This document shows, in pieces, positions 48,731 to 60,585 of a stretch of DNA of 64,000 nt (position 1 is its first letter; each line of letters opens with the position of its first letter). The translations under genes and the position numbers were made by a program. Location: the NCBI RefSeq assembly GCF_000213975.1, contig NZ_GL892076.1, positions 1,050,905 through 1,114,904 of the forward strand, given 5' to 3'. The notes beneath the pieces were generated by a model. That model ran no database searches, had not been told where the DNA came from, and saw nothing but the letters and a program-made list of their open reading frames with translations. The DNA comes from Centipeda periodontii DSM 2778. GTDB lineage: Bacteria; Bacillota; Negativicutes; Selenomonadales; Selenomonadaceae.

Positions 48731-50833
48731 ATGTTTGGGCTATTCGGGAATAAGAAAAAAGATGAAGTATCACCCACGGATCACATCCAGGCGAAGCCCC
48801 TTGTCGTAAAAACGTCCGCGCAGACGGAGCCGCCGAAGACCCGCGCTCCGTTTGCAGGACTCGGCACCGTGGGGGGCAGCGACATGAAGTCTGCATATCT
48901 TTCGCGGAGTGAGCTGACAGCAGAGCGCCTGCGCGAACTCTACGATGTGCCGGGCGGTCCCGCCATCGTCATGGGGTTTATCTCCGCCGACCTCGGAATG
49001 GATGATGTTGCGCGTGCAGTTCAGTCCGTTTCGCCGCCCGATGTGCAGCTCCTCTTGATGACAACATGCGGCGAGCTCACACGTACGAAGGATTCGCGTT
49101 CCTACTATATGGACGCGGAGGACGGGCGTGCCAAGGTTCTGCTACAAGTGTTCAGCAAGCGCATGATCGCGCAGACGCATATGATGACGCTGCCCCTCCA
49201 CAACGAGGATATGCGGCGCGGTGAGGTGACACTCACACCCGCCGAGCGCGTGGAAAAGATCACCGCAGATGTCCGTGCCGAGCACATTCCCTTTCCCGTG
49301 CGCTTTGACGACACCTTTGCCTTCGTCTATGTCGACGGGGTGAGTGCGTGCGAGTCTTTTGTACTCAAGGCTCTCTATGACGCAGAGAGCCTGCCCTGCC
49401 CCTATATCGGCGGGAGTGCGGGCGGTGCACTCGACTTTTCCCACACCTATATCTACAACGGCAGAGAGGTACTCGAGAACCATGCCGTCGTCCTTGTCGT
49501 CAAACTCGCCGCAGATTACCGCTACTCTGTGTTCAAGACACAGGCAGCGGAGGAAATGGGGGCGCATTGGACGGTGATCGGTTCGGATGCGACATTCCGG
49601 ACGGTGGACACCGTTGCGGATGCCGAGGGACGACCCGTCCTGCTCACCGATGTGTTGATGGAGTATATGCACGTATCGGACATTGCGGCACTCGCGGACG
49701 CGCTTGCGGAATATACCTTTGCGACACATGTTGGCAATCAGTTCTATATCCGCTCCCTGCAAAGGATTGATGAATCTGCGAAGCGGATGCACTTCTTCTG
49801 CGATATCACGGCAGGTGAGGAACTCTATCTCATGCGCCGCGTGCGCTTCCTCGAAATCCTCAAGGCGGACTATGCGGGCTTTGCCAAAGGCAAGCCTGCG
49901 CCCATCGGTGCCATCATGAATGACTGCATCCTGCGTCGCTTGACCTTTGCGGAGGAGCTCGCGGGCGCAGATCTCTTTGACGGCATTTCCATCGCCGGCT
50001 ACTCGGCGCTCGGTGAGATCGCGGGGATGCACATCAATGAAACCCTGACGGCGATCTTCTTCTACCGGCTTTCCGGAGGAACATTCTACGACGGCTATAT
50101 GAATCGCTTTCCGTCCGTCTATGCACTCTGTCAGAAATCCTTCCTCGAACATGATATTGCACGTCTTGAGATCATTGGCAGACTCAAGGACGGCATTATG
50201 AGTGAGTTCAGCGAATATCGCAGCGCGATGGCGGGGATGTCAAAAACGATGGCGCGCATTGGGGAGAGCGCGGAGAGCGTTGGCGGACTCATCGACAATC
50301 TGAGCAGCGGTCTCGGTGGACAGGGCGACATGACAAAGGAGCTCCTCGGGCGCAACGCGGAGATTACCCCGAAGCTCGAACGGCTCACGGAGAGCACAAA
50401 GAAGATCGAGCAGGTCATGAACATGATCACGGAGATCTCGGCGCAGATCAACCTCCTCGCGCTCAACGCCGCGATCGAGGCGGCGCGTGCCGGAGAGGCG
50501 GGGCGCGGCTTCGCCGTTGTTGCGGGCGAGGTGCGCAAGCTCTCAGAGAATACGCGCGAGCGCCTTGAGGCATCCGATGAGGCGATCAGTGAGCTCCTGC
50601 GTGATGTGCAGGAGATCGACAAGATGCTCGCGACGAATCAGGCGTTTGAGGATCGGGTCGAGGACTTCGAGCATGGATTTGACGGGCGGATTGAGGATCT
50701 CAAGAAGAATCTGGACGTCGGTTTAACGGCGATCCGTCGCGGGGTAGCATCCGTCGATCGCGTGGCAGAACTCGGGGCGCGATTGACGCGCCGCTATGAC
50801 GAGCTTGAGGCAGTGCTTCGCTCCATTCGGTAA
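48731..50833 (+). CDS. Soluble chemoreceptor with FIST sensory domains
   Basis: The 700-residue product lacks membrane segments. Residues about 75-290 look like FIST-N ([21 protein letters not shown]..., [40 protein letters not shown]) and about 295-440 like FIST-C ([55 protein letters not shown]). A methyl-accepting signalling hairpin follows with tip [36 protein letters not shown] split over about 568-603. FIST domains are thought to bind small ligands, possibly amino acids. It should signal to CheA/CheW from the cytoplasm. GGGAGG precedes the ATG. Confidence 0.87.
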   Translation: MFGLFGNKKKDEVSPTDHIQAKPLVVKTSAQTEPPKTRAPFAGLGTVGGSDMKSAYLSRSELTAERLRELYDVPGGPAIVMGFISADLGMDDVARAVQSVSPPDVQLLLMTTCGELTRTKDSRSYYMDAEDGRAKVLLQVFSKRMIAQTHMMTLPLHNEDMRRGEVTLTPAERVEKITADVRAEHIPFPVRFDDTFAFVYVDGVSACESFVLKALYDAESLPCPYIGGSAGGALDFSHTYIYNGREVLENHAVVLVVKLAADYRYSVFKTQAAEEMGAHWTVIGSDATFRTVDTVADAEGRPVLLTDVLMEYMHVSDIAALADALAEYTFATHVGNQFYIRSLQRIDESAKRMHFFCDITAGEELYLMRRVRFLEILKADYAGFAKGKPAPIGAIMNDCILRRLTFAEELAGADLFDGISIAGYSALGEIAGMHINETLTAIFFYRLSGGTFYDGYMNRFPSVYALCQKSFLEHDIARLEIIGRLKDGIMSEFSEYRSAMAGMSKTMARIGESAESVGGLIDNLSSGLGGQGDMTKELLGRNAEITPKLERLTESTKKIEQVMNMITEISAQINLLALNAAIEAARAGEAGRGFAVVAGEVRKLSENTRERLEASDEAISELLRDVQEIDKMLATNQAFEDRVEDFEHGFDGRIEDLKKNLDVGLTAIRRGVASVDRVAELGARLTRRYDELEAVLRSIR

Positions 50834-50845
50834 GAAATTTCATGA

Positions 50846-50882
50846 CATAGAAAAAGCGCGGTGCGAGTGCTGCGCTTTTTCT
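50846..50882. terminator. Bidirectional terminator between the chemoreceptor and TauE-type genes
   Basis: AGAAAAAGCGC and GCGCTTTTTCT form an 11-bp stem between convergent genes, with T-rich arms on both strands. Confidence 0.8.
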
Positions 50883-50885
50883 ATC

Positions 50886-51638
50886 TCAAAAATACGTTAT
50901 CAAAATCGATACAATCGTATAGGTGGAGGCGACGTAGAGAATCACAAAGACAAATTTTCGGAAGAGCGCCGCGGGCATAAAGCGCATGCTTTTGCGTCCC
51001 GCAATGATGCCGACGGCGAGTGCGGGCAGGAGGTAGATGAACTCGTTGAATGCCCCCGTGAGAGGGAAACCGCCGATGAGATAGCTGATGAGCGAGGTTG
51101 CGTTCCCGAGGAAGAAGTAAACGAAGCAGGTTGCACGAAACACATTGGGCGGCATGGAGGTATATGCAAGGTAGATCAGGAACGGCAGTCCGCCCATGCC
51201 CGTCGTGATCGCCGTGAAACCCGAGAGCGCCCCTGTGATGATCGTGTTGCGCCGACACTCCGGAATGTGGCGGTGCGAGATCTGCATGAGGAGGAGGGTC
51301 AGGAGGACGACAACGTTGATGAAGACCTTCAGCGCATCATTCGAGATATAGGTGAAAAAGAAAAATCCAATCGGCTGTCCCGCAAGCATGCCGAGGTACA
51401 TTAGGCGCACAAGCGGAAGATTCGCCTGTTTTCGCATGAGAAATCCCTGCACGGCGTTGCCGCTGCACGCGAGCAGCAGCATGATCGGGACGGTGAGTTT
51501 CGGCGCGTAGAAGAACATGAGAAGAGGCGCGGCGATGATGACGAGACCGAATCCTGTGATCGATTGGATGAACGCCGCAAAGAAAACGGCGAGCGTCGGC
51601 CCAATGTGCGCTGCGACGCCGGAAAGATAGTGCTCCAA
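50886..51638 (-). CDS. TauE/SafE family membrane permease
   Basis: The 250-residue protein has about seven membrane segments and the duplicated TauE/SafE pattern: AFIQSITGFGLVIIAAPLLMFFY in the first half and SGFTAITTGMGGLPFLIYLAYTSMPPNVFRATCFVYFFLGN in the second. Family members export sulfite, sulfoacetate or other organic anions; the substrate here is unknown. The start is TTG 51638, 8 nt after AAAGGAGG. Confidence 0.85.
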   Translation of the reverse strand: MEHYLSGVAAHIGPTLAVFFAAFIQSITGFGLVIIAAPLLMFFYAPKLTVPIMLLLACSGNAVQGFLMRKQANLPLVRLMYLGMLAGQPIGFFFFTYISNDALKVFINVVVLLTLLLMQISHRHIPECRRNTIITGALSGFTAITTGMGGLPFLIYLAYTSMPPNVFRATCFVYFFLGNATSLISYLIGGFPLTGAFNEFIYLLPALAVGIIAGRKSMRFMPAALFRKFVFVILYVASTYTIVSILITYF

Positions 51639-51782
51639 CGAGATGCCTCCTTTATAAATTGCAGCTACACGATTATTTTAGCACGAAACAACATAAAGCG
51701 CACGAGGTTGAAATGCGACTCGGACCTGTGGAGAACGCTAAGAAATAAGGATGTAACAATTCGCAGGAAATATGAATAATGA

Positions 51783-51812
51783 TTGACGCGTTCCTCACAT
51801 TTCATGTATAAT
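51783..51812 (+). promoter_or_regulatory. Predicted leuS promoter
   Basis: TTGACG (51783-51788) and TATAAT (51807-51812) are 18 bp apart. The leader of about 70 nt is too short for a T-box. Confidence 0.65.
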
Positions 51813-51890
51813 AGATTGGGATAATTATTAAGGATAGATTATGTGAAATAACCGTATGATGATTGAAATATTGGGAGGAGCAGGAGTATA

Positions 51891-54365
51891 GTGGAGAGAT
51901 ATAACCCGCAGGAGATCGAGACGAAGTGGCAGAAGATCTGGGAAACAGAGCACAGCTGCCATACGGAGATGGACGACACGAAGCCGAAATACTACGTGCT
52001 TGAGATGTTTCCATATCCGTCAGGAAAACTCCACATGGGTCATGTCCGCAACTACTCGATTGGAGACGTAGTCGCGCGTTTCCGGACGATGGAAGGCTAC
52101 AACGTCCTGCACCCGATGGGGTTCGATTCCTTTGGCATGCCCGCAGAGAACGCGGCAATCCAGAACAAGGTGCACCCTGCGAAGTGGACGTATGCGAACA
52201 TTGAGAACATGGAGCGGCAACAGCGTGCGCTCGGGCTCGCGTATGACTGGGCGCGCGAGGTCATCACCTGCCGTGAGGACTACTACCGCTGGACACAGTG
52301 GCTCTTTGAGCTCTTCTATAAAAAGGGCCTTGCATATAAGAAGGCGGCGTCCGTCAACTGGTGCGATACCTGCGGCACGGTGCTCGCGAACGAGCAGGTC
52401 GAAGACGGCAAGTGCTGGCGCTGCAAGTCCGAGGTTCACAAGAAGAATCTCGCACAGTGGTTCTTTAAGATCACGGACTACGCGGACGAACTTCTTGAAG
52501 ACCTTGACAAACTTCCGGGCTGGCCCGAGCGCGTCAAGACGATGCAGGAGAACTGGATCGGACGCAGCGAGGGTCTTGAGTTCCGTCTGCCCCTGCCCAA
52601 ACTCAACACGGAGATTCCCGTCTATACGACGCGCCCCGATACTGTCTTCGGCATGACCTTCGTCGCGCTTGCGCCCGAGCATCCGCTTGTGGAGAAGATC
52701 TGCACGGTCAGCGACAAGGCAGACGAGATTCGCGCGTTCTGCATGCGTGTCCGCAAGCAGTCCGACATTGAGCGCGCTTCGAGTGAGTCGGAGAAGGAAG
52801 GCATCTTCACGGGGCTCTACTGCACGAATCCGTTCAATGGGGAGCAGGTCGAGATCTGGGTAACGAACTATGTGCTCTTTGAGTATGGCACGGGCGCAGT
52901 TATGGCAGTGCCGTCCGAGGATCAGCGTGACTGGATGTTCGCGACGAAATACGGCATCCGCAAGATCCTCACGATCCGCCCGCCCGAAGGAGAACTTCGC
53001 CTCGAGGACATGACAGCGGCATACGTTGAGAAGGAAGGCATCCTGATCAACTCCGGCAAGTTCACAGGGATGGAGATGCACGCGGCGATGGGCGCGATCA
53101 TCGACGAGGCGGAGGCACAGGGGTACGGCAAACGCCGTGTCAACTACCGCCTGCGCGACTGGCTCATCTCACGTCAGCGTTACTGGGGCGCACCCATTCC
53201 GATCATTAACTGCGAGAAGTGCGGTGAGGTGCTCGTCCCCGAGGAGGAGCTGCCCGTGCGTCTGCCAGAGGATGTGTCCTTCGAGCAGGGGGCGGTATCG
53301 CCGCTCTCCTCGAGCGAACACTTCCTCCACTGTAAATGCCCGAAGTGTGGCGGACCGGCGATACGCGAGACAGATACGATGGACACCTTCATCTGCTCTT
53401 CGTGGTACTACTACCGCTACGCCGACCCGCACAATACGGAGCGTCCATTTGATCGCGACAAGGTGAACTACTGGGCACCCGTCGATCAGTACATCGGCGG
53501 CATCGAGCACGCGATCCTGCATCTCCTTTATGCCCGCTTCTTCACAAAGGTGCTGCGCGATGCGGGGATGCTCGACTTCGATGAGCCGTTCACGAACCTC
53601 CTCACGCAGGGCATGGTCATCAAGGACGGGGCGAAGATGTCGAAGTCGCTCGGCAATGTCGTATCGCCTGAGGAGATCATCGAAAAGTACGGCGCGGATA
53701 CGGCGCGCCTCTTCATCTTGTTTGCGGCTCCCGTGGAGCGCGATCTGGATTGGAGCGATCAGGGCGTCGAGGGGGCGTTCCGCTTCCTGAACCGCGTCTG
53801 GCGCATCCTGCTTCAGTTCGAGGATGCGATCAAGGGCGCGCCGGGATCCTACGATCCCGCAGTGCTCACGTCGGAGGAGAGCGAACTGCGCCGCGTCCTG
53901 CACATGACTACGAAGAAGGTCACCGAGGATGTGCGCGACCGCTTCATGTTCAATACGGCAATCTCTGCCATCATGGAACTGGTCAATGCGTTCTACGCAT
54001 TTCAAGATAAGGAACTCAGCCCCGCGCTTGCGCGTGAAACGGCAAGTGTGCTGTTGCGCCTACTTGCGCCGTTTGCGCCGCACATCACGGAGGAACTCTG
54101 GGCGCGCCTCTTTACGGGCAGCGTTCACGTTCAGAAATGGCCGACATATGACGAGTCTGCGCTCACGCAGGACGAAATCGAGGTGGTACTGCAGATCAAC
54201 GGAAAAGTACGCGACCGTGTGAAGATTGCCGCTGATCTTGACAAGGCGGCGATGGAGCAATTGGTCACCGAACTGCCGCGCGCGAAGGAGCTCACAGAGG
54301 GAAAAACGATCGTGAAGGTTGTCTGCGTTCCGGGCAAGCTCGTCAATATCGTTGTCAAGGGATAA
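51891..54365 (+). CDS. leuS: Leucyl-tRNA synthetase
   Basis: LeuS charges tRNA-Leu. The 824-residue class I synthetase has [12 protein letters not shown] (HIGH motif, about residue 48), the zinc-like [21 protein letters not shown] segment, the editing domain ([20 protein letters not shown]), and KMSKS at residues 582-586, followed by the anticodon-binding domain. The start is GTG 51891 behind GGGAGGAG and GGAG. The reading frame is intact. Confidence 0.97.
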   Translation: MERYNPQEIETKWQKIWETEHSCHTEMDDTKPKYYVLEMFPYPSGKLHMGHVRNYSIGDVVARFRTMEGYNVLHPMGFDSFGMPAENAAIQNKVHPAKWTYANIENMERQQRALGLAYDWAREVITCREDYYRWTQWLFELFYKKGLAYKKAASVNWCDTCGTVLANEQVEDGKCWRCKSEVHKKNLAQWFFKITDYADELLEDLDKLPGWPERVKTMQENWIGRSEGLEFRLPLPKLNTEIPVYTTRPDTVFGMTFVALAPEHPLVEKICTVSDKADEIRAFCMRVRKQSDIERASSESEKEGIFTGLYCTNPFNGEQVEIWVTNYVLFEYGTGAVMAVPSEDQRDWMFATKYGIRKILTIRPPEGELRLEDMTAAYVEKEGILINSGKFTGMEMHAAMGAIIDEAEAQGYGKRRVNYRLRDWLISRQRYWGAPIPIINCEKCGEVLVPEEELPVRLPEDVSFEQGAVSPLSSSEHFLHCKCPKCGGPAIRETDTMDTFICSSWYYYRYADPHNTERPFDRDKVNYWAPVDQYIGGIEHAILHLLYARFFTKVLRDAGMLDFDEPFTNLLTQGMVIKDGAKMSKSLGNVVSPEEIIEKYGADTARLFILFAAPVERDLDWSDQGVEGAFRFLNRVWRILLQFEDAIKGAPGSYDPAVLTSEESELRRVLHMTTKKVTEDVRDRFMFNTAISAIMELVNAFYAFQDKELSPALARETASVLLRLLAPFAPHITEELWARLFTGSVHVQKWPTYDESALTQDEIEVVLQINGKVRDRVKIAADLDKAAMEQLVTELPRAKELTEGKTIVKVVCVPGKLVNIVVKG

Positions 54366-54407
54366 TCAGGACACTCTGTTCAAGGAAGAAAAGGGAGAGA
54401 AAACATT

Positions 54408-55556
54408 ATGTTAAAAGCGTTTGCTGTTCGGAGCCTCCTGCCGGAAATGCTCATCGGGCGTACGGTCTACGATGGGGAAACGGAAGTTGTTCTCGTTGAG
54501 GGCGGTACGGTTCTGGATCGGGAGACGATCAAGCTGCTCAATGAGAAGGGAATTGCATCCGTCTATGTCGATGAGGACAGCATCCTTGCTGCCGTGGAGA
54601 AGGAAAAAAGTTCGAAAACGGCAGCAGAATCGACGGATCTCTTTGCACCGGCTCCGGAGCGCGATGCGAAGCTGGACGACAAATATGCAGAGGATTATCG
54701 TTACGTTTACAGCGAGATGGAAAAACTCTTTCAGGAGGCAGCCGTCACCGGAAAACTCAACATGGACATTCTGCAGCCCGTGATGGCGGGCGGACGTCTG
54801 CGCGATCTCTACAAGGAGGGCGCGACGGCGGTTTCCATGATCTACACGATGAATCAGGAGGGTGACTACAACCTCCATCACTGCGTCCATCTCGCCATCC
54901 TCAGCGGACTTATGGCAAAGTGGATGGGGCTGGGCGGCATTGACCGCCAGAACCTCGTGCTCGCAGGGCTCTTTCTCGACATTGGCAAGCAGTTCATCGA
55001 TAAGGAGCTGCTTGAGAAGAAGGGACGCCTCACGGAGGAGGAGTTCGACATCCTCAAAAATCATGTGGTGGACAGCTTCAAGCTCCTCGAGGGCAGCGAA
55101 CTCTCGGGACGGACCGACCTCATGAACGGAGTCATCCAGCATCACGAGCGCAACGACGGCTCTGGCTATCCGTCCGGACTTAAGGGCGATCAGATCTCGA
55201 CGTTTGGCAGAGTGCTCGCCGTGCTCGACAGCTACGATGCGATGGCATCGAGCCGCAGCTATGCGGAGAAGCGTTCGCCGTTCGAGGTCTTCAAGATTCT
55301 CTATGCCGACGTTCTGGACGGAAAACTCGACTCCGAATACGCTGTGCTCTTTATGCGTAAGCTCAATGCTGCGCTCAATGGCTGCTGGTTGCGTCTCTCC
55401 GACGGTACTGCAGGGCGCATCGTCTACATCGACGAGTCGCGCGTTACGGCGATGCCCGTTGTGCAGCTCGTGGACGGCGGCTTTATCGACCTCAATACGG
55501 TGAAGGACATTACCGTCGTTGAGATCATGACTGCGGCAGAGGTCAGCAAGCTCTAA
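54408..55556 (+). CDS. HD-GYP domain protein with altered HD motif
   Basis: HD-GYP proteins usually hydrolyse cyclic di-GMP. The 382-residue product has an N-terminal region common in such proteins (LLPEMLIGRTVYDGETEVVLVEGGTVLDRETIKLLNEKGI) and an HD-GYP core with HHCVHLAILSGLMAKW, NHVVDSFKLLEG and HHERNDGSGYPSGLKGDQIS near residue 245. The motif that is normally HDIGK reads LDIGK near residue 190, so one metal-ligand histidine is missing. It may have changed activity or act as a binding protein. It follows leuS by 42 nt and is ended by a terminator. Confidence 0.85.
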   Translation: MLKAFAVRSLLPEMLIGRTVYDGETEVVLVEGGTVLDRETIKLLNEKGIASVYVDEDSILAAVEKEKSSKTAAESTDLFAPAPERDAKLDDKYAEDYRYVYSEMEKLFQEAAVTGKLNMDILQPVMAGGRLRDLYKEGATAVSMIYTMNQEGDYNLHHCVHLAILSGLMAKWMGLGGIDRQNLVLAGLFLDIGKQFIDKELLEKKGRLTEEEFDILKNHVVDSFKLLEGSELSGRTDLMNGVIQHHERNDGSGYPSGLKGDQISTFGRVLAVLDSYDAMASSRSYAEKRSPFEVFKILYADVLDGKLDSEYAVLFMRKLNAALNGCWLRLSDGTAGRIVYIDESRVTAMPVVQLVDGGFIDLNTVKDITVVEIMTAAEVSKL

Positions 55557-55565
55557 TTGCAATGA

Positions 55566-55593
55566 TAAAAAGCACCCTGCGGGGTGCTTTTTT
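55566..55593 (+). terminator. Terminator after the HD-GYP gene
   Basis: AAAAGCACCC-TGC-GGGGTGCTTTTTT forms a compact GC stem with a T-run. Confidence 0.85.
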
Positions 55594-55627
55594 ATGCGTG
55601 AGTATTTCCAACCCACGTTGAATGCGC

Positions 55628-55633
55628 TATAAT
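55628..55633 (+). promoter_or_regulatory. -10 element of uvrBA
   Basis: TATAAT 40 bp before the uvrB start; TTTCCA 17 bp upstream is a weak -35. Confidence 0.4.
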
Positions 55634-55672
55634 GACAGAATGATTTTTCGAGAATGACAGGGAGGGTGCGCG

Positions 55673-57715
55673 ATGGCGATGGTTCCGAAACTGAATACGA
55701 CGATCTTCGAGAAGGAGATCCCGTTCAAGGTCATTGCGCCCTTTGAGCCGATGGGCGATCAGCCGCAGGCGATTGCGGACATCGCGGGCGGCATCGAGAA
55801 CGGCATGACGGCGCAGGTGCTCCTCGGCGCGACGGGTACGGGCAAGACATATACGATGGCAAAGGTCATCGAGCGCGTGCAGCGTCCGACGCTCGTCATT
55901 GCGCACAACAAGACGCTTGCCGCACAGCTCGCAAGCGAGTTCAAGTCGTTCTTTCCCGACAACTACGTCGGCTACTTTGTCAGCTATTACGACTACTATC
56001 AGCCGGAGGCATACATCGCGCAGACAGATACCTACATCGAGAAGGATGCGTCCATCAACGACGAGATCGATGAACTGCGCCACTCTGCGACCTGTTCGCT
56101 GTTCGAGCGGCGCGATGTCATCATCGTTGCGAGCGTGTCATGCATCTACGGTCTCGGCTCACCTGAGAGCTATCACGAGATGGTGCTCTCCGTGCACAAG
56201 GGACAGACGATCCCGCGCGAGGCGATTCTCCAAAAGCTCGTTTCCATCCGCTACGAGCGCAACGACATTGCATTCGAGCGCGGGCGCTTCCGCGTGCGCG
56301 GCGATGTTGTTGAAATCTTTCCTGCGGGCTACAACAATCGTGGCGTGCGCATCGAGATGTTCGGCGACGAGGTGGAGCGCATCATCGAGTTTGACGCGAT
56401 GACGGGCGAGGTCTACGGCGAGCGCCTGCATTCCATGGTCTTTCCCGCGTCCCACTATGTCACGGACGATGAGGACATGAAGATTGCGATGGCGGACATC
56501 CGCACAGAGCTTGCAGAGCGTCTGGGCGAACTCAAGGGCGCGGGCAAACTGCTTGAGGCGCAGCGGCTTGAGCAGCGCACGAACTACGACCTTGAGATGA
56601 TCGAGGAGATGGGATACTGCTCCGGCATCGAGAACTACTCGCGTCACCTGACGCACCGCAAGGCGGGCGACACGCCGTACACGCTCCTCGACTACTTCCC
56701 TGAGGACTTCCTCATCATGATCGACGAGTCCCATGTGACACTGCCGCAGATTCACGCCATGTACGGCGGTGACCGCAGCCGAAAGGTCTCGCTCGTCGAC
56801 AACGGTTTCCGTCTGCCGTCTGCGTTCGATAACCGACCGCTGACGTTTGAGGAGTTTGCCGCGCGTGTCAACCAGATCGTTTACGTCTCCGCAACGCCCG
56901 GCAAATACGAGATGCAGCAGGCACAGCAGGTCGCGCAGCAGATCATCCGTCCGACGGGACTTCTCGACCCCGTGGTCGAGGTGCGCCCGCTCGACGGACA
57001 GATCGACGATTTGCTCTCGGAGATTCGCGTGTGTATTGACCGCAACGAGCGCGTGCTCGTTACGACACTCACGAAGCGGATGGCGGAAAACCTGACCGAG
57101 TACTTGCGCGAGGCGGGCGTCAAGGTGCGCTACCTCCATTCGGACATTGCGACCATCGAGCGCGCGGAGATCATTCACGACCTGCGCGCGGGCGAGTTTG
57201 ATGTGCTTGTCGGCATCAACCTCCTGCGCGAGGGGCTGGACATGCCCGAGGTGTCGCTCATCGCCATCCTCGACGCGGACAAGGAGGGCTTTCTGCGCTC
57301 CGATACCGCACTCATCCAGACCATTGGACGTGCTGCGCGCAACGCAGGCGGTCATGTCATCATGTACGGCGATGTGATCACGGGCTCGATGCAGCGCGCC
57401 ATCGACGAGACGGAGCGCCGCCGCACGATACAGAACGAATACAACGAGGCGCACGGCATCACGCCGAAGACCATCGAAAAACCCATTGTGCCGCTGATTG
57501 AGATGACGCTTGTCGCCGCCGAGAGTACCGCACCCTACGGCAAAAAGGACGGCAAGGCGAAGAAGAAACTCGGCAAGAAGGAGCGCGAGAACCTCGTCAA
57601 GAGCCTCCTGCGCGAAATGCAGCAGGCATCGCGTGCGCTCGAGTTCGAGCGTGCGGCAGAACTGCGCGACATGATTGTGGAACTTGAGGGCGAACTGCCG
57701 AAGAAGAAACAATAG
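55673..57715 (+). CDS. uvrB: Excinuclease ABC subunit B
   Basis: UvrB is the helicase-like damage-verification subunit of nucleotide excision repair. The 680-residue product has Walker [10 protein letters not shown] (about 51-59), the beta-hairpin [21 protein letters not shown], split here as [10 protein letters not shown] and [22 protein letters not shown], the helicase motif QTIGRAARN and the C-terminal UVR motif ([16 protein letters not shown]). The ATG at 55673 lies behind GGGAGGG; ATG 55679 is possible. uvrA follows after 8 nt. Confidence 0.97.
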   Translation: MAMVPKLNTTIFEKEIPFKVIAPFEPMGDQPQAIADIAGGIENGMTAQVLLGATGTGKTYTMAKVIERVQRPTLVIAHNKTLAAQLASEFKSFFPDNYVGYFVSYYDYYQPEAYIAQTDTYIEKDASINDEIDELRHSATCSLFERRDVIIVASVSCIYGLGSPESYHEMVLSVHKGQTIPREAILQKLVSIRYERNDIAFERGRFRVRGDVVEIFPAGYNNRGVRIEMFGDEVERIIEFDAMTGEVYGERLHSMVFPASHYVTDDEDMKIAMADIRTELAERLGELKGAGKLLEAQRLEQRTNYDLEMIEEMGYCSGIENYSRHLTHRKAGDTPYTLLDYFPEDFLIMIDESHVTLPQIHAMYGGDRSRKVSLVDNGFRLPSAFDNRPLTFEEFAARVNQIVYVSATPGKYEMQQAQQVAQQIIRPTGLLDPVVEVRPLDGQIDDLLSEIRVCIDRNERVLVTTLTKRMAENLTEYLREAGVKVRYLHSDIATIERAEIIHDLRAGEFDVLVGINLLREGLDMPEVSLIAILDADKEGFLRSDTALIQTIGRAARNAGGHVIMYGDVITGSMQRAIDETERRRTIQNEYNEAHGITPKTIEKPIVPLIEMTLVAAESTAPYGKKDGKAKKKLGKKERENLVKSLLREMQQASRALEFERAAELRDMIVELEGELPKKKQ

Positions 57716-57723
57716 GGGAAACT

Positions 57724-60555
57724 ATGAACGAAAGCATTAAAATCGAGGGCGCTCGCGCCCATAATCTGAAGAATATCAACGTGGAGATTCCGCGCGATAA
57801 ATTGGTTGTGGTGACGGGGCTGTCCGGCTCGGGCAAGTCCTCGCTCGCGTTTGACACGATCTACGCCGAGGGGCAGCGTCGCTATGTGGAGTCGCTGTCC
57901 GCGTACGCGCGGCAGTTCCTCGGGCAGATGGATAAGCCCGACGTGGACAACATCGAGGGGCTGTCGCCCGCGATTTCGATTGACCAGAAGACGACGAGCC
58001 ACAACCCGCGCTCGACAGTCGGCACGGTGACGGAGGTCTATGACTATCTGCGTCTGCTGTATGCGCGTGCGGGGCGTCCGCACTGTCCAAACTGCGGCAA
58101 GCCGATCGCGCAGCAGAGCGTCGATCAGATGGTTGACGCCATCCTGACGCAGCCCGAGGGAACGAAGCTGCTTATCATGGCGCAGCTCGTGCGTGGGAAA
58201 AAGGGCGAGCATCGCAAGATCCTCGACCAGATCCGCCGCGACGGTTATGTGCGCGTGCGCATCGACGGAGAATTGCGCGATCTCGGTGAGGAGATTGCGC
58301 TCGAAAAGCAGAAGAAGCATACGATCGAGATCGTGGTTGACCGTCTCGTTGTGCGTGCAGGGATGGAGAGCCGCCTCGCGGACTCGCTCGAAACGGCGCT
58401 CCATGCGGGGGGCGGCGTGGTCTATGTGCAGATTGTCGACGGGGATACACTCATGTTCAGTGAGAATTTTGCCTGTGTCGACTGCGGCATCTCGCTGCCC
58501 GAGATCGCGCCGCGCATGTTCTCATTCAACAGTCCGTTCGGCGCGTGTCCCGTCTGTACGGGGCTCGGCAGTCACAAGGAATTCGATCCCGAACTCGTTC
58601 TGCCCGACACTGCACTCAGTGTGGCGGACGGTGTCTTTGCGCCGCTTTCGAAGAATCCGAACTCCTATGGGATGCGCGCGATCACGGCGCTCCTCCGTGC
58701 GCATGATTATGACGAGCATACGCCGTGGAAGCGCATGGACAAGAAGACACAGAAGATGCTGCTCTACGGTTCGGAGGAATATGTTTCCTTCCGTTACACG
58801 AATATGTTCGGCGAGGAAAAGGAATACAACGTCCCGTACGAGGGCGTTCTGCCCGCACTTGCGCGCCGCTATCGCGAGACGGACTCGGAGGAGATGCGCG
58901 AGAGCTACGAGGACTACATGACGGATACGCCGTGTACGGCGTGTCACGGCGCGCGTCTGAAGCCCGAGACACTTGCGGTAACGATCGGCGGCAAGAGTAT
59001 TGCTGATCTTACGGCACTCACGATCCGCGAGGCAGACGCATTCCTTGCGGAGGCGGAAAAGGACTTTAGCCCGCGCGAGGCGAAGATCGCTGTGGAGATT
59101 CTGAAGGAGATTCACGCGCGTCTGCATTTCCTCCTCGATGTTGGTCTCGACTATCTGACGCTCTCACGCGCGGCGGGTACGCTCTCGGGCGGCGAGGCAC
59201 AGCGCATCCGCCTCGCGACGCAGATCGGCTCGGGGCTCATGGGTGTGCTCTACATCCTCGATGAGCCGAGCATCGGTCTCCATCAGCGCGACAACAACCG
59301 TCTCCTTGCGACGCTGCGCCATCTGCGCGACCTCGGCAACACACTGATCGTTGTGGAGCATGATGAGGACACGATGTACGCCGCTGACCACATCATCGAT
59401 ATTGGCCCCGGAGCGGGTGAGCATGGCGGCAAGGTGGTCGCGGAGGGGACAGCGGAGGAGATCATGAAGAACCCCGCCTCCATCACGGGGCAGTATCTCG
59501 CACGCAAGAAGTTCATTCCCGTGCCCGCCGAGCGGCGCAAGGGCAATGGCAACTTCCTCGAAGTGGTGGGCGCGGCAGAGAACAACCTCAAGGAGATCAA
59601 CGTGAAGTTCCCGCTCGGGACGCTCACACTCGTGACGGGCGTCTCGGGTTCTGGCAAGTCTACGCTCGTCAACGAGATCCTCTATCGCGGCGTCGCTTCG
59701 CGTCTCTACCGCGCGAAGGGCAAGCCCGGCAAACACAAGAAGATCAAGGGGCTCGAACACATCGACAAGGTCATCAACATCGACCAACAGCCGATCGGGC
59801 GCACGCCGCGCTCGAATCCCGCCACCTATACGGGTGTGTTCGACGCGATCCGTGACCTCTTCAGTCAGGTGTCCGAGTCGCGTATGCGCGGGTACAAGGC
59901 GGGGCGGTTCAGCTTCAACGTGAAGGGCGGACGCTGCGAGGCGTGCCGCGGGGACGGTATTTTGAAAATCGAGATGCAGTTCCTGCCCGATGTCTATGTG
60001 CCGTGCGAGGTCTGCAAGGGCGCGCGGTACAATCGTGAGACGCTCGAGGTGCACTACAAGGGCAAGACCATCGCCGAGGTGCTCGACATGACGATCGATG
60101 AGGCGGTCGATTTCTTCCAGAATGTACCGCGCATCGCGCGCAAGCTCGAGATCATCCGTGACGTGGGGCTCGGCTACATCCGCCTCGGACAGCCCGCGAC
60201 GACGCTCTCGGGCGGCGAGGCGCAGCGCGTGAAGCTCGCGACGGAGCTGTCGAAGCGCAGTACGGGCAAGACGCTCTACATCCTCGACGAGCCGACGACG
60301 GGGCTGCACGCGGCGGACATTCACAAGCTGCTCGTGATCCTCCAACGCCTCGTGGATGGCGGCGATACCGTTGTCGTCATCGAGCACAACCTCGATGTCA
60401 TCAAGGCGGCGGACTATGTGATCGACCTCGGTCCCGAGGGCGGCGTGCGCGGTGGGACAATCGTCGCGAAGGGAACTCCCGAGCAGATCGTTCAAGTTCC
60501 TGAGTCCTATACGGGGAGATTTTTGAAGCCTCTGCTTGAGGAGAAACACAAATAG
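57724..60555 (+). CDS. uvrA: Excinuclease ABC subunit A
   Basis: UvrA recognises DNA damage and loads UvrB. The 943-residue product has two ABC ATPase halves: Walker [10 protein letters not shown] (about 32) and GVSGSGKST (about 639), two signatures LSGGEAQR, and the zinc fingers (HCPNCGK..., [15 protein letters not shown]..., [19 protein letters not shown] then [12 protein letters not shown]). Length is normal. It is cotranscribed with uvrB. Confidence 0.97.
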   Translation: MNESIKIEGARAHNLKNINVEIPRDKLVVVTGLSGSGKSSLAFDTIYAEGQRRYVESLSAYARQFLGQMDKPDVDNIEGLSPAISIDQKTTSHNPRSTVGTVTEVYDYLRLLYARAGRPHCPNCGKPIAQQSVDQMVDAILTQPEGTKLLIMAQLVRGKKGEHRKILDQIRRDGYVRVRIDGELRDLGEEIALEKQKKHTIEIVVDRLVVRAGMESRLADSLETALHAGGGVVYVQIVDGDTLMFSENFACVDCGISLPEIAPRMFSFNSPFGACPVCTGLGSHKEFDPELVLPDTALSVADGVFAPLSKNPNSYGMRAITALLRAHDYDEHTPWKRMDKKTQKMLLYGSEEYVSFRYTNMFGEEKEYNVPYEGVLPALARRYRETDSEEMRESYEDYMTDTPCTACHGARLKPETLAVTIGGKSIADLTALTIREADAFLAEAEKDFSPREAKIAVEILKEIHARLHFLLDVGLDYLTLSRAAGTLSGGEAQRIRLATQIGSGLMGVLYILDEPSIGLHQRDNNRLLATLRHLRDLGNTLIVVEHDEDTMYAADHIIDIGPGAGEHGGKVVAEGTAEEIMKNPASITGQYLARKKFIPVPAERRKGNGNFLEVVGAAENNLKEINVKFPLGTLTLVTGVSGSGKSTLVNEILYRGVASRLYRAKGKPGKHKKIKGLEHIDKVINIDQQPIGRTPRSNPATYTGVFDAIRDLFSQVSESRMRGYKAGRFSFNVKGGRCEACRGDGILKIEMQFLPDVYVPCEVCKGARYNRETLEVHYKGKTIAEVLDMTIDEAVDFFQNVPRIARKLEIIRDVGLGYIRLGQPATTLSGGEAQRVKLATELSKRSTGKTLYILDEPTTGLHAADIHKLLVILQRLVDGGDTVVVIEHNLDVIKAADYVIDLGPEGGVRGGTIVAKGTPEQIVQVPESYTGRFLKPLLEEKHK

Positions 60556-60585
60556 ATTTTTACGAACTGAAAAGAAGGTAATGCA

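Noticed and set aside
51639-51890. T-box riboswitch before leuS
   Set aside because: The predicted leader is about 70 nt, with no T-box consensus or terminator/antiterminator pair.
56159-60549. Long minus-strand frames opposite uvrB and uvrA (517 and 461 codons)
   Set aside because: They mirror the third-position GC pattern of the real genes and show no family similarity.
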